From Cryobacterium cryoconiti (GTDB lineage: Bacteria > Actinomycetota > Actinomycetes > Actinomycetales > Microbacteriaceae): a DNA stretch of 64,000 nt. Below the pieces are notes generated by a model, which worked only from the letters and a program-made list of their open reading frames with translations, was not told where the DNA came from and searched no databases. Below, one piece after another: positions 48,083 through 55,139 of the stretch. The stretch lies in assembly GCF_004403065.1 (NCBI RefSeq), contig NZ_SOHA01000032.1:52206-116205 (forward strand). The letters run 5' to 3'. Position 1 is the stretch's first letter, and each line of letters starts with the position of its first letter. The position numbers and the translations under genes are program-made.

Positions 48083-49143
48083 CCCGGCGCCTGCTCGTCA
48101 CCGGCGGCGCCGGCTTCATCGGCGGCGCCATCGTCGCCGGCGCCCTCGACCGCGGCTGGCAGGTGCGGGTGCTCGACTCGCTCCGCAGCGACGTGCACGG
48201 CGGCCTTCCCGTTCTTCCCGCGGGTGTCGACGTGATCGTCGGTGACGTGACCGACGCATCCGTCGTCGCGCTCGCCCTCCGCGACACGGATGTCGTCTGT
48301 CACCAGGCCGCGAAGGTCGGCCTCGGCGTCGACTTCGCCGACGCCCCCGACTATGTGCACAGCAACGAGGTCGGCACGGCCGTGCTGCTCGCCGCGATGA
48401 CGTCGGCCGGCATCGACCGGCTCGTCCTGGCCTCCTCGATGGTGGTCTACGGGGAGGGCAGCTACCGCGGCCCCGACGGTTTCACCCGGCCGGGTCCCCG
48501 CCGCGAGGCCGACCTGCTGCGGGGCGTGTTCGACCCCGTCGACGAGGTCACCGGCGAGGCTCTCGAGCCGCTGCTGGTGTCTGAAGACGACCCGCTCGAC
48601 CCGCGCAACGTCTACGCGAGCACCAAGCTGGGGCAGGAGTACCTTGCGTCGGCGTGGGCCCGTTCCACCGGCGGCCGGGCCGTCGCCCTCCGCTATCACA
48701 ACGTGTACGGACCGGGGATGCCGCAGAACACGCCCTACGCGGGCGTCGCGTCGTTGTTCCGCTCGGCCCTGGAACGCGGGGAGGCTCCGCGCGTCTACGA
48801 GGACGGCCGCCAACGCCGCGACTTCGTGCACGTCGCCGACGTCGCGTCGGCGAACCTCGCCGCCCTCGACTGGACCGCGGGCGCCGAGCCGTCCACCTTC
48901 CGCCCGTTCAACGTGGGCAGCGGCGTCGTGCACACCATCGGCGAGATGGCCGGGGCCCTCAGCCGGGCCACCGACGGTCCGGCCCCCGTCGTGACCGGCC
49001 AGTTCCGGCTCGGCGATGTGCGGCACATCACGGCGTCGTCCGAGCGGCTGCGCCGCGAGCTCGGCTGGGTGCCCGCCGTCTCCTTCGACGACGGCATGCG
49101 CTCCTTCGCGACCGCGCCCCTGCGCGCCGCCGTCACCCGGTAG
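48079..49143 (+). CDS. NAD-dependent sugar epimerase (Rv0536/GalE3-like)
   Basis: The 354-aa SDR-extended protein has 'RRLLVTGGAGFIGGAIVAGAL', 'VVCHQAAKVGLGVDF', 'VLASSMVVYGEGSY', 'NVYASTKLGQEYLASAW' (YxxxK) and 'RRDFVHVADVASANLAAL'. It is more distant from GalE than the copies at 22.4 and 41.1 kb. GTG 48079 overlaps the phosphorylase stop (GTGA), so the two form an operon. In the M. tuberculosis cluster an epimerase is the next gene after the phosphorylase. Epimerising a methylthio-pentose is an attractive guess. Confidence 0.85.
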   Translation: MTRRLLVTGGAGFIGGAIVAGALDRGWQVRVLDSLRSDVHGGLPVLPAGVDVIVGDVTDASVVALALRDTDVVCHQAAKVGLGVDFADAPDYVHSNEVGTAVLLAAMTSAGIDRLVLASSMVVYGEGSYRGPDGFTRPGPRREADLLRGVFDPVDEVTGEALEPLLVSEDDPLDPRNVYASTKLGQEYLASAWARSTGGRAVALRYHNVYGPGMPQNTPYAGVASLFRSALERGEAPRVYEDGRQRRDFVHVADVASANLAALDWTAGAEPSTFRPFNVGSGVVHTIGEMAGALSRATDGPAPVVTGQFRLGDVRHITASSERLRRELGWVPAVSFDDGMRSFATAPLRAAVTR

Positions 49144-49177
49144 CGCCCGGCGCCCACCCCCGTCTCGTCGCGCGGGT

Positions 49178-50356
49178 TCAGTCGGCGACGAGCGGATGCT
49201 GCGGCAGCAGCACCTCGAACCGGCAGCCGTCGGCCACGTTGAAGACCCGCACCTCGCCGTGGTGCGCCCGCACGATCCCCTGCACGATCGCGAGGCCGAG
49301 GCCCGCACCGCCGCTGCCCAGAGGCTCGGCCGCCGGGGTGCGCGGACCGCTCGCCCGCCAACCGGCCTCGAAGACCCGGCCGAGGTCGCGCTCCGGGATG
49401 CCGCCCGCGGCATCCGTCACCGAAATCACGGCGTGCTCGGTGGCCGTGGCACCCGACCCGGCACCCGACGAGGAACTCGCCGTGACCGAGACCACGATCG
49501 GGCTGCCGGCCGGCGAATGCTGGATCGCATTCATCACGAGATTGCCGACCACGCGGGAGAGTTCGCGCGGGTCGGCGAGGATGGTCAGGCCGGTCTCCCC
49601 GGCGAAACGCAGATCGAGCGACTTGGCCTGGGCGATCGGCGAGAGCCCGGCCACCGCGTCGCTGATCAGGTCGTACAGCGACACCGGCTGCAGGGTCAGG
49701 CGCAGGGTGCCCGAGTGGATCTTCGACAGCTCGAACAGGTCGTCGACCATGCCCGTGAGCCGGTCCACCTGCCCGCGCATCTGCGTGTAATACCGGTGCG
49801 GGTCCTCGACCATCCCGTCTTCGAGGGCTTCGGCCATGGCCCGGATGCCCGCGAGCGGCGTGCGCAGGTCGTGCGAGATCCAGGTGATCAGTTCGCGCCG
49901 TGACTCCTCGATCTGGTTCTCGCGGGCGCGGGATTCGGCCAGACGTTCCCCGGTCGCGGCCAGCTCGCCGGCCAGCGCCGTGAACTCGTTGTTGCTGTGC
50001 CGGTCGGTAGCCGCGACGCGTTCCCCGCGTCCGATGCTGGCCGCGGCCGAACGCAGGGTGCGGCTGTCGCGAGCGAGCTGGCGGCCGAGCACCGCGGCCA
50101 TCGCCAGCGACACCAGTCCGGCGACACCGGCCACCGAGTAGAAGACCGTGAGGTCATGCCGGGACACATACATCTGCGAGGCCGCCGCCGCCATCCCGCC
50201 GACGACCGACACCACGGTGGCGAGGGCGACGACCATCAGCTGCAGCACGAGCGATGAGCGGGCGAGCAGCCGGAGCACGAGCAGGCCGGCGGCCCCCACG
50301 ATCACCGCGCAGGCCAGCGCGAACAGCGACACCGCGAGGAGCACGTCCGGGGTCAT
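49178..50356 (-). CDS. Sensor histidine kinase
   Basis: The product has 392 aa. Two TM segments at the N-terminus (about 3-30, 35-85) have only a short loop between them. A linker follows, then HisKA 'ELITWISHDLRTPLAGIRAMAEAL' (phospho-His) and HATPase with 'VVGNLVMNAIQHSP', 'DAAGGIPERDLGRVFEAGWRASG' and 'GGAGLGLAIVQGIVRAHHG'. It is the partner of the response regulator just upstream (ATGA overlap). It converges on the epimerase gene and lies inside the glycan module. It lacks a large sensor domain, so it may sense the membrane itself. Confidence 0.93.
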   Translation of the reverse strand: MTPDVLLAVSLFALACAVIVGAAGLLVLRLLARSSLVLQLMVVALATVVSVVGGMAAAASQMYVSRHDLTVFYSVAGVAGLVSLAMAAVLGRQLARDSRTLRSAAASIGRGERVAATDRHSNNEFTALAGELAATGERLAESRARENQIEESRRELITWISHDLRTPLAGIRAMAEALEDGMVEDPHRYYTQMRGQVDRLTGMVDDLFELSKIHSGTLRLTLQPVSLYDLISDAVAGLSPIAQAKSLDLRFAGETGLTILADPRELSRVVGNLVMNAIQHSPAGSPIVVSVTASSSSGAGSGATATEHAVISVTDAAGGIPERDLGRVFEAGWRASGPRTPAAEPLGSGGAGLGLAIVQGIVRAHHGEVRVFNVADGCRFEVLLPQHPLVAD

Positions 50357-51099
50357 GACGGCCGCCCCGCGAGCGTCAGGGGTACCGGGTCGAACCGGTA
50401 GCCGACCCCCCAGACCGTGTTCAGCATCCGTGGCTGGGCCGGGTCGGCCTCGATCTTCTCGCGTAGCCGGCGCACGTGCACGGTCACCGTGGACAGGTCA
50501 CCGAATTCCCAGCCCCAGACGGAGCGGAGCAGGTCCTCCCGGCTGAGTACCTCGTGCGGGCGTCCGATCAGATAGGCCAGCAGGTCGAATTCGCGAGTGG
50601 TGAGCACCAACGGATCGCCGCGCAGCCGCACCTCGTGCGCCCGGGCGTCGAGGCTGAACTCGCCGACCGTGATCAGGCCGGCCGGCACCACCGCGGAGAC
50701 GCTGCGGCGCAGCACCGACTGCACCCGCAGCACGAGTTCGCGGGGAGAGAACGGTTTGGTGAGGTAATCGTCGGCGCCGGCTTCGAGGCCGTCGATGCGG
50801 TCGTCCTCCTGGTTGAGGGCGGTCAGCATGATCACCGGAATCTCCCAGTCGCCACGGATGCGACGGCACACCTCGATCCCGTCCCGGAGCGGCAGCATCC
50901 GGTCGAGCACGACGAGATCCGGTCGCAGCCGCTCCGCCATATCGAGTGCCGCCTGGCCGTCCGACGCCTCATCGACCAGAAACCCGGCGGCCCGGAGGTA
51001 GCGGCAGACGACTTCGGACACCGTCGGGTCGTCGTCGACGACGAGGACGCGGAGGTCGGCGGTCGGGCGCGAATCGCCCGGGAGCTGGGAAGAAGGCAC
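50353..51099 (-). CDS. OmpR-family response regulator
   Basis: The 248-aa protein has a receiver domain 'RVLVVDDDPTVSEVVCRYL' with phospho-Asp in 'PDLVVLDRMLPLRDG' and switch 'VIMLTALNQEDDRI', 'DDYLTKPFSPREL'. A winged-helix domain with 'TTREFDLLAYLIGRPHEVLSREDLLRSVWG' and 'VTVHVRRLREKIEADP' follows. GTG 51099 is preferred because TATCCT (51106-51111, minus strand) sits 6 nt upstream, a leaderless arrangement. The DNA target is unknown. Confidence 0.93.
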   Translation of the reverse strand: MPSSQLPGDSRPTADLRVLVVDDDPTVSEVVCRYLRAAGFLVDEASDGQAALDMAERLRPDLVVLDRMLPLRDGIEVCRRIRGDWEIPVIMLTALNQEDDRIDGLEAGADDYLTKPFSPRELVLRVQSVLRRSVSAVVPAGLITVGEFSLDARAHEVRLRGDPLVLTTREFDLLAYLIGRPHEVLSREDLLRSVWGWEFGDLSTVTVHVRRLREKIEADPAQPRMLNTVWGVGYRFDPVPLTLAGRPS

Positions 51100-51183
51100 G
51101 AATTCAGGATAGAGCCGCGGGCGGCACACAGAGCAGGTCGGGGCCCGCGACGGCAATCCTTCCTCAGTCCGTAATCTCTTCGG

Positions 51184-51213
51184 TTGTTTCGGCCGGTCCG
51201 GCCCCCATAGTGT
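51184..51213 (+). promoter_or_regulatory. Promoter of the GT2-DUF2064-methyltransferase operon
   Basis: TTGTTT (51184-51189), an 18-bp spacer and TAGTGT (51208-51213). The -10 ends 6 nt before an ATG at 51220, so the mRNA may be leaderless for a tiny upstream frame. Confidence 0.55.
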
Positions 51214-51219
51214 CGAATC

Positions 51220-51249
51220 ATGACTCCGATCCCCGAGGACCGCGCGTGA
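51220..51249 (+). CDS. Nine-residue leader ORF
   Basis: ATG 51220 opens a frame coding MTPIPEDRA that ends at TGA 51247-51249, overlapping the GTG start (51246) of the GT2 gene. It follows a good promoter with leaderless spacing. It could couple or time translation of the GT2, since the GTG has no strong Shine-Dalgarno of its own. It may also be chance. Confidence 0.35.
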   Translation: MTPIPEDRA

Positions 51250-51917
51250 CCACGCCTGTCCAGGTTGACCTCGTGCTGCCGTGCCTGAACGAGGCCGGCG
51301 CCCTGCCCTGGGTGCTGTCGCGCCTGCCGGAGGGGTATCGGGCCATCGTCGTCGACAACGGCTCCACCGACGGTTCGGCGGAGATCGCAGCCGCAGCCGG
51401 AGCCCTGGTCGTGCCCGAAACCCGCCGCGGGTTCGGCGCCGCCGCACATGCGGGCCTGCTGGCCGCCACCGCGCCGATCGTCGCGTTCTGCGACGCCGAC
51501 GCCTCCATGGACCCGGCCGAGCTGCCGGCGCTGGTGGGACCGGTATCGCACGGGACAGCCGATCTCGTGCTGGGTCGCCGCCGTCCCGCGATCGCTCGAT
51601 CCTGGCCGCTGCACGCCCGCATGGCCAATTCCAGTCTGTCCTGGCGTCTGCGCCGAATAACAGGTGTGAAAATCCATGACCTCGGCCCCATGCGCGCCGC
51701 GCGCCGCACCGACCTGCTGAACCTCGACCTCCGGGACCGCCGCAGCGGCTATCCGCTGGAAATGTTCCTGAAGGCGGCGGAGGCGAACTGGCGCATCCTC
51801 GAGGTGGACACCTCCTATGCCCCGCGGGTCGGTCGCAGCAAGGTGACCGGCACCGTGCGCGGAACCCTCACCGCGGTCAAGGACATGTCCGCCCTCCTTC
51901 GGGAGACGAACCGATGA
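51246..51917 (+). CDS. Prenyl-phosphate-type GT2 (MtxS/Rv0539-like)
   Basis: The 223-aa protein has 'VDLVLPCLNEAGALPWVL', 'AIVVDNGSTDGSAEIAAAAG', 'ETRRGFGAAAHAGLL', 'IVAFCDADASMDP' (metal site) and 'VLGRRRP'. It is of the DPM1/polyprenyl-phosphate group. GTG 51246 overlaps the nine-codon leader. The following gene is DUF2064, the same order as Rv0539-Rv0540 in M. tuberculosis, where Rv0539 (MtxS) loads methylthioxylose on decaprenyl phosphate. The substrate assignment is inference from the neighbourhood. Confidence 0.8.
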   Translation: MTTPVQVDLVLPCLNEAGALPWVLSRLPEGYRAIVVDNGSTDGSAEIAAAAGALVVPETRRGFGAAAHAGLLAATAPIVAFCDADASMDPAELPALVGPVSHGTADLVLGRRRPAIARSWPLHARMANSSLSWRLRRITGVKIHDLGPMRAARRTDLLNLDLRDRRSGYPLEMFLKAAEANWRILEVDTSYAPRVGRSKVTGTVRGTLTAVKDMSALLRETNR

Positions 51918-52555
51918 CGACCATCGTGGTGATCGCCAAGGAATGCCTTCCCGGCCGGGTGAAGACCCGGCTGCACCCGCCGCTGAGTCTCGAGCAGGCT
52001 GCCGAACTGGCGGCGGCCAGCCTCGACGACACCCTCGGTGCGCTCGCCTCCCTGCCGGCGAGCCGTCGCATCCTGGCCTTCGACGGGGTCATTCCGCCGC
52101 GCGCCGCGGCCGGCTACGAGATCCTGCCCCAGGCCGAAGGCACGCTCGATCTGCGGCTGGCTGCCGTGTTCGACGCCTGCGAGGGCCCGACCGTGCTGGT
52201 CGGTATGGACACACCGCAGCTGACGAAGTCCCTGCTCGAACCCGTGTTCACCGACTGGACCGACGACGTGGATGCCTGGTTCGGCTTCGCGAACGACGGC
52301 GGTTTCTGGACCCTGGGCCTGAACGACCCGACCGGTGACCTGCTCCGGGGCGTGCCGATGTCTCGCAGTGACACGGGCGCGCGTCAGCTGAAACGGTTGA
52401 CGGATGCCGGGCTCCGGGTGAGCCTGCTGCCGACGCTCACCGACGTGGACACCATCGACGACGCCCACCGGGTCGCGCAGATCGCACCCCACGGCGGATT
52501 CGCCAGGGCCCTGGCGGCCATGATGGCGCCGAGCGCGACGGACGGCCCGCGATGA
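51914..52555 (+). CDS. DUF2064 / TIGR04282 family transferase (Rv0540-like)
   Basis: The 213-aa protein begins 'TTIVVIAKECLPGRVKTRLHPPLS', the nucleotide-binding 'KTRL' of this GT-A-like group. 'TVLVGMDTPQLTKSLL' is the family signature at the metal site, and 'FGFANDGGFWTLGL' is the expected glycine-rich block. The fold is like nucleotidyltransferases, and members lie in glycan clusters beside prenyl-phosphate GT2 genes. It is linked by 4-nt overlaps to the GT2 and the methyltransferase. It may make the activated sugar consumed by the GT2, which is inference. Confidence 0.87.
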   Translation: MTTIVVIAKECLPGRVKTRLHPPLSLEQAAELAAASLDDTLGALASLPASRRILAFDGVIPPRAAAGYEILPQAEGTLDLRLAAVFDACEGPTVLVGMDTPQLTKSLLEPVFTDWTDDVDAWFGFANDGGFWTLGLNDPTGDLLRGVPMSRSDTGARQLKRLTDAGLRVSLLPTLTDVDTIDDAHRVAQIAPHGGFARALAAMMAPSATDGPR

Positions 52556-53247
52556 CGGCGCTGGCCGCACGACTCGAGGGAGAGTGGACCCCCGAACCGA
52601 CCACCTTCGGCGCGGGCGGTGCGGAACCCTACGCCGCCGCCCTGCGGAACTCCGACAACGTGCTCTACCTTCGCCGCGCGGTCTCCGGCGAACCGGCCAC
52701 GATCGACGCCGGCCGGTGGAGCGCGGACGCCGACGACACCGACCTCCGCCTGCTCGACGGAATCACCGGACCGGTGCTCGACATCGGCTGCGGTCCCGGG
52801 CGGATGGTGCGAGCGGCCATGGGCCGCGGCCTGACCGCGCTCGGACTCGACGTCTCGGCGACGGCGGTTCGGATGGCTGCCGACGCCGGCCTCAGCGTGC
52901 TGCAGGGCAGCGTGTTCGACCCGTTGCCGCGGGAGGGCGACTGGGCGGCGGCGCTGCTGGTGGACGGCAACATCGGAATCGGCGGCGACGCATCCGCTCT
53001 CCTCGCTCGCTGCGCCGAACTGCTGGCGCCGGACGGCGTGCTTCTGGTCGAGCTGAGCCACGATGCGGCCAGGGACGACAGCTACCTCGGCACGATCGAG
53101 GACTCAACCGGGCTCCAGAGCGCCGTGTTCCCCTGGGCGGAAATCGGCATCAACGGGCTTCGCGACCGTGCCGGCGCGGCCGGACTCGTCGTGGCTCAGG
53201 ACTGGCGGCTGGACGGCCGCTGGTTCGCGCGTCTGCTCCGCGCGTAG
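52552..53247 (+). CDS. Class I SAM-dependent methyltransferase
   Basis: The 231-aa protein has motif I 'GPVLDIGCGPGRMVRAAMGRG', the acidic second strand 'ALGLDVSATAVRMA', 'GSVFDPLP' and 'LLAPDGVLLVELSH'. It is the third gene of the GT2-DUF2064 operon. I see no closely matching partner in what I recall of the mycobacterial cluster, so it could add O-methylation to the same glycan. Its last 52 nt overlap the convergent membrane-protein gene. Confidence 0.85.
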   Translation: MTALAARLEGEWTPEPTTFGAGGAEPYAAALRNSDNVLYLRRAVSGEPATIDAGRWSADADDTDLRLLDGITGPVLDIGCGPGRMVRAAMGRGLTALGLDVSATAVRMAADAGLSVLQGSVFDPLPREGDWAAALLVDGNIGIGGDASALLARCAELLAPDGVLLVELSHDAARDDSYLGTIEDSTGLQSAVFPWAEIGINGLRDRAGAAGLVVAQDWRLDGRWFARLLRA

Positions 53248-53705
53248 AGCAGGGCTGACGCCGCCGTCGCCACCAGGGCAACGCCGAGCCAGAACAGGGA
53301 CAGGTTGCGGCCGTAGTCGAGCGGCAGGATGCTCGGGTTGTTCGGGGTGAGGCTTTGGGCGACGAACGCGGGCACCACGATCAGTGTCATGATCGAGCCG
53401 ACCACGATGGCGCCCTGAACCACCAGCACGATCGTGCCGGCGACCCGTCGTCCCGCCCGGCGCAGCAGAAGACCGCCGAAGAAGACCAGGGGCGCCACCA
53501 CGGCGTCATGCAGCACGATTGCCGCGCCGATCCACAGTGCCACCCCGGGCAGACGGTTCACCCGCACGGTGTCGAACAGCACGTAGAGGCCGAACAGGAG
53601 CCCGGCGGTGCCGATCAGGATCAGCACGGTGCGGGCCACGCGCATCCGTCGCTCGTCAGCGGCGCGGGGGAGAGCGGCGGCTGTGTTCGTTCCTGTGCTG
53701 CTCAT
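53196..53705 (-). CDS. Four-TM membrane protein of unknown function
   Basis: The 169-aa protein has four clear membrane segments (about 23-43, 51-75, 84-110, 128-150), a Ser/Thr/Ala-rich start and a basic end. It has no recognisable domain. Its ATG overlaps the stop of the molybdoenzyme gene (ATGA), and its tail runs 52 nt into the convergent methyltransferase gene. It may be an anchor or electron-transfer partner for the molybdoenzyme. I do not recognise the family. Confidence 0.75.
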   Translation of the reverse strand: MSSTGTNTAAALPRAADERRMRVARTVLILIGTAGLLFGLYVLFDTVRVNRLPGVALWIGAAIVLHDAVVAPLVFFGGLLLRRAGRRVAGTIVLVVQGAIVVGSIMTLIVVPAFVAQSLTPNNPSILPLDYGRNLSLFWLGVALVATAASALLYARSRRANQRPSSRQS

Positions 53706-55027
53706 GCGGTGATCGCCTCGATCCGGCTCAGCCATTTGGTTTGCAGTACCCCGGGGCGTCCCGGGGCGATCATGCGCGCCGGATAGCCGTGCTGAAGGTC
53801 GAGAGTCTCTCCGTTCAGCTCGAGCGCCACCAACGTCAGCGGGTCCCGCACGTACTCCGGCCCCATCTCGGTCTTCTTGAAACTGCCGCGCTCCTCCAGG
53901 CTGATCAGGCAAAAGGATGCGCCGGGGTCAGCATCGACCAGATCGGCCAGGTGCGACAGGCGAACCCCGCGCCAGACCGCAAGCTGGCTCCAGCCCTCGA
54001 CGCAGGCGATGGGCAGCTCCACCTCGGTCTGCGGCATGGCCTCGAGCTCGGTGCGGCTGAAGCTGCGCTCCGCTTCGCCGGCAGCGAGGGTGAGCACCCA
54101 GCCGGCGGCGGTGGCGCTCGCGGTGACCTTCGCCTCTTCGGCGGTGCGGTTCACCGGCACGCCCTGCTGCCCCACGCCCTTCTTGCGCGGACCGAACACG
54201 TTCAGCGCGTCGAGCGGGGCGAAGGTCTGGCCGGCAGTCAGCCCCACGACGGCGGCACAGGCGATTCCGACGGTGGTGAGGAAGCCCCGGCGGCTCACGG
54301 CCGGCGTCGGGGCCGGCTTCTGCGCGGTGGGGGTGTCGTCGATCCAGGCGATCACCCGGCCCGTCACTCCGGACGGTCGCCGGCTGCCCCAGAGTCGCAC
54401 GGCCTCTCCCTTGGCCGCGTCACGGCGGACGGTCTGCTCGGCGTCCACGTCCGTTGTGACCTCGCCCGCGGCATCCGTTGCCTCATGCTCGGTGTCACCC
54501 CGCTCGGTGTCGGCTTCCCGGGTCCAGTACCGGGTGATGGTCGGCAGCTTGATGCCGATGTGCAGCACGAGCAATCCCACCAGCACCCAGCCGAGGGCGT
54601 AGTGCACCTCGCGGAACGGGAAGGGCCACGGGTACCACTGATAGGTGTTGAGCAGCCCGATGGTGATCTGCACCAGGGATGCGCCCACGAACAGGGCGAT
54701 CGATGCGCGCTCGAGTAAATGCAGGAACGACTTCACCGGCGGGGACTGGAACAGATCGGGGAAGACGATGTAGAGCTTGGCCAGCAGCAGCGGGAAGCAT
54801 GCGATGCCGGCCACGATGTGGGTGCCTTGGGTGAACTGGTACAGCTGGGCGGGCCGGGTGGGAAACCGCATCCACGCCAGCGGCTCCTGCAGGAAGTGGC
54901 TGTACAGGCCGGTTCCGAAGCAGAGGATGAACGCGACGCCGAGCAGGCGACCGATCACGACCGCCATCCGGGGATTGCGCACCGGGGAGGCCAGCGCGCG
55001 CTGTGCCTCGTACATCATTCGCCTCAT
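53702..55027 (-). CDS. Molybdopterin-dependent oxidoreductase (sulfite-oxidase fold) with N-terminal membrane domain
   Basis: The product has 441 aa. Residues of about 1-175 form a four-TM cytochrome-b-like domain with His in 'GTHIVAGIACFPLLLAKLY' and 'REVHYALGWVLVGLLVLHIGI'. A linker and TM near 245-265 lead to the sulfite-oxidase Mo-cofactor domain: 'MPQTEVELPIACVEGWSQLAVWRGVRLSHLADL' (Cys is the probable Mo ligand), 'DPLTLVALELNGETLDLQHGYPARMIAPGRPGVLQTKWLSRIE'. The family includes MsrP/YedY, which reduces methionine sulfoxide. Proximity to methylthio-sugar genes makes a thioether/sulfoxide substrate possible. It diverges from the GT87-like gene. Confidence 0.87.
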   Translation of the reverse strand: MRRMMYEAQRALASPVRNPRMAVVIGRLLGVAFILCFGTGLYSHFLQEPLAWMRFPTRPAQLYQFTQGTHIVAGIACFPLLLAKLYIVFPDLFQSPPVKSFLHLLERASIALFVGASLVQITIGLLNTYQWYPWPFPFREVHYALGWVLVGLLVLHIGIKLPTITRYWTREADTERGDTEHEATDAAGEVTTDVDAEQTVRRDAAKGEAVRLWGSRRPSGVTGRVIAWIDDTPTAQKPAPTPAVSRRGFLTTVGIACAAVVGLTAGQTFAPLDALNVFGPRKKGVGQQGVPVNRTAEEAKVTASATAAGWVLTLAAGEAERSFSRTELEAMPQTEVELPIACVEGWSQLAVWRGVRLSHLADLVDADPGASFCLISLEERGSFKKTEMGPEYVRDPLTLVALELNGETLDLQHGYPARMIAPGRPGVLQTKWLSRIEAITA

Positions 55028-55139
55028 GGATCCATTGCATCATCCGGGCGGCCCCGGAAGGCGGCGTAATCCTTACGGTCCGGTGACGCCCACCCGGGTC
55101 GATGGGGCACGTCTGCCCGGGGTCCGTCAGGATGGCAGT

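Noticed and set aside
53196..53912. Long 238-aa version of the small membrane protein
   Set aside because: The first 69 residues read antisense filler inside the molybdoenzyme gene. ATG 53705 with the ATGA overlap is better.
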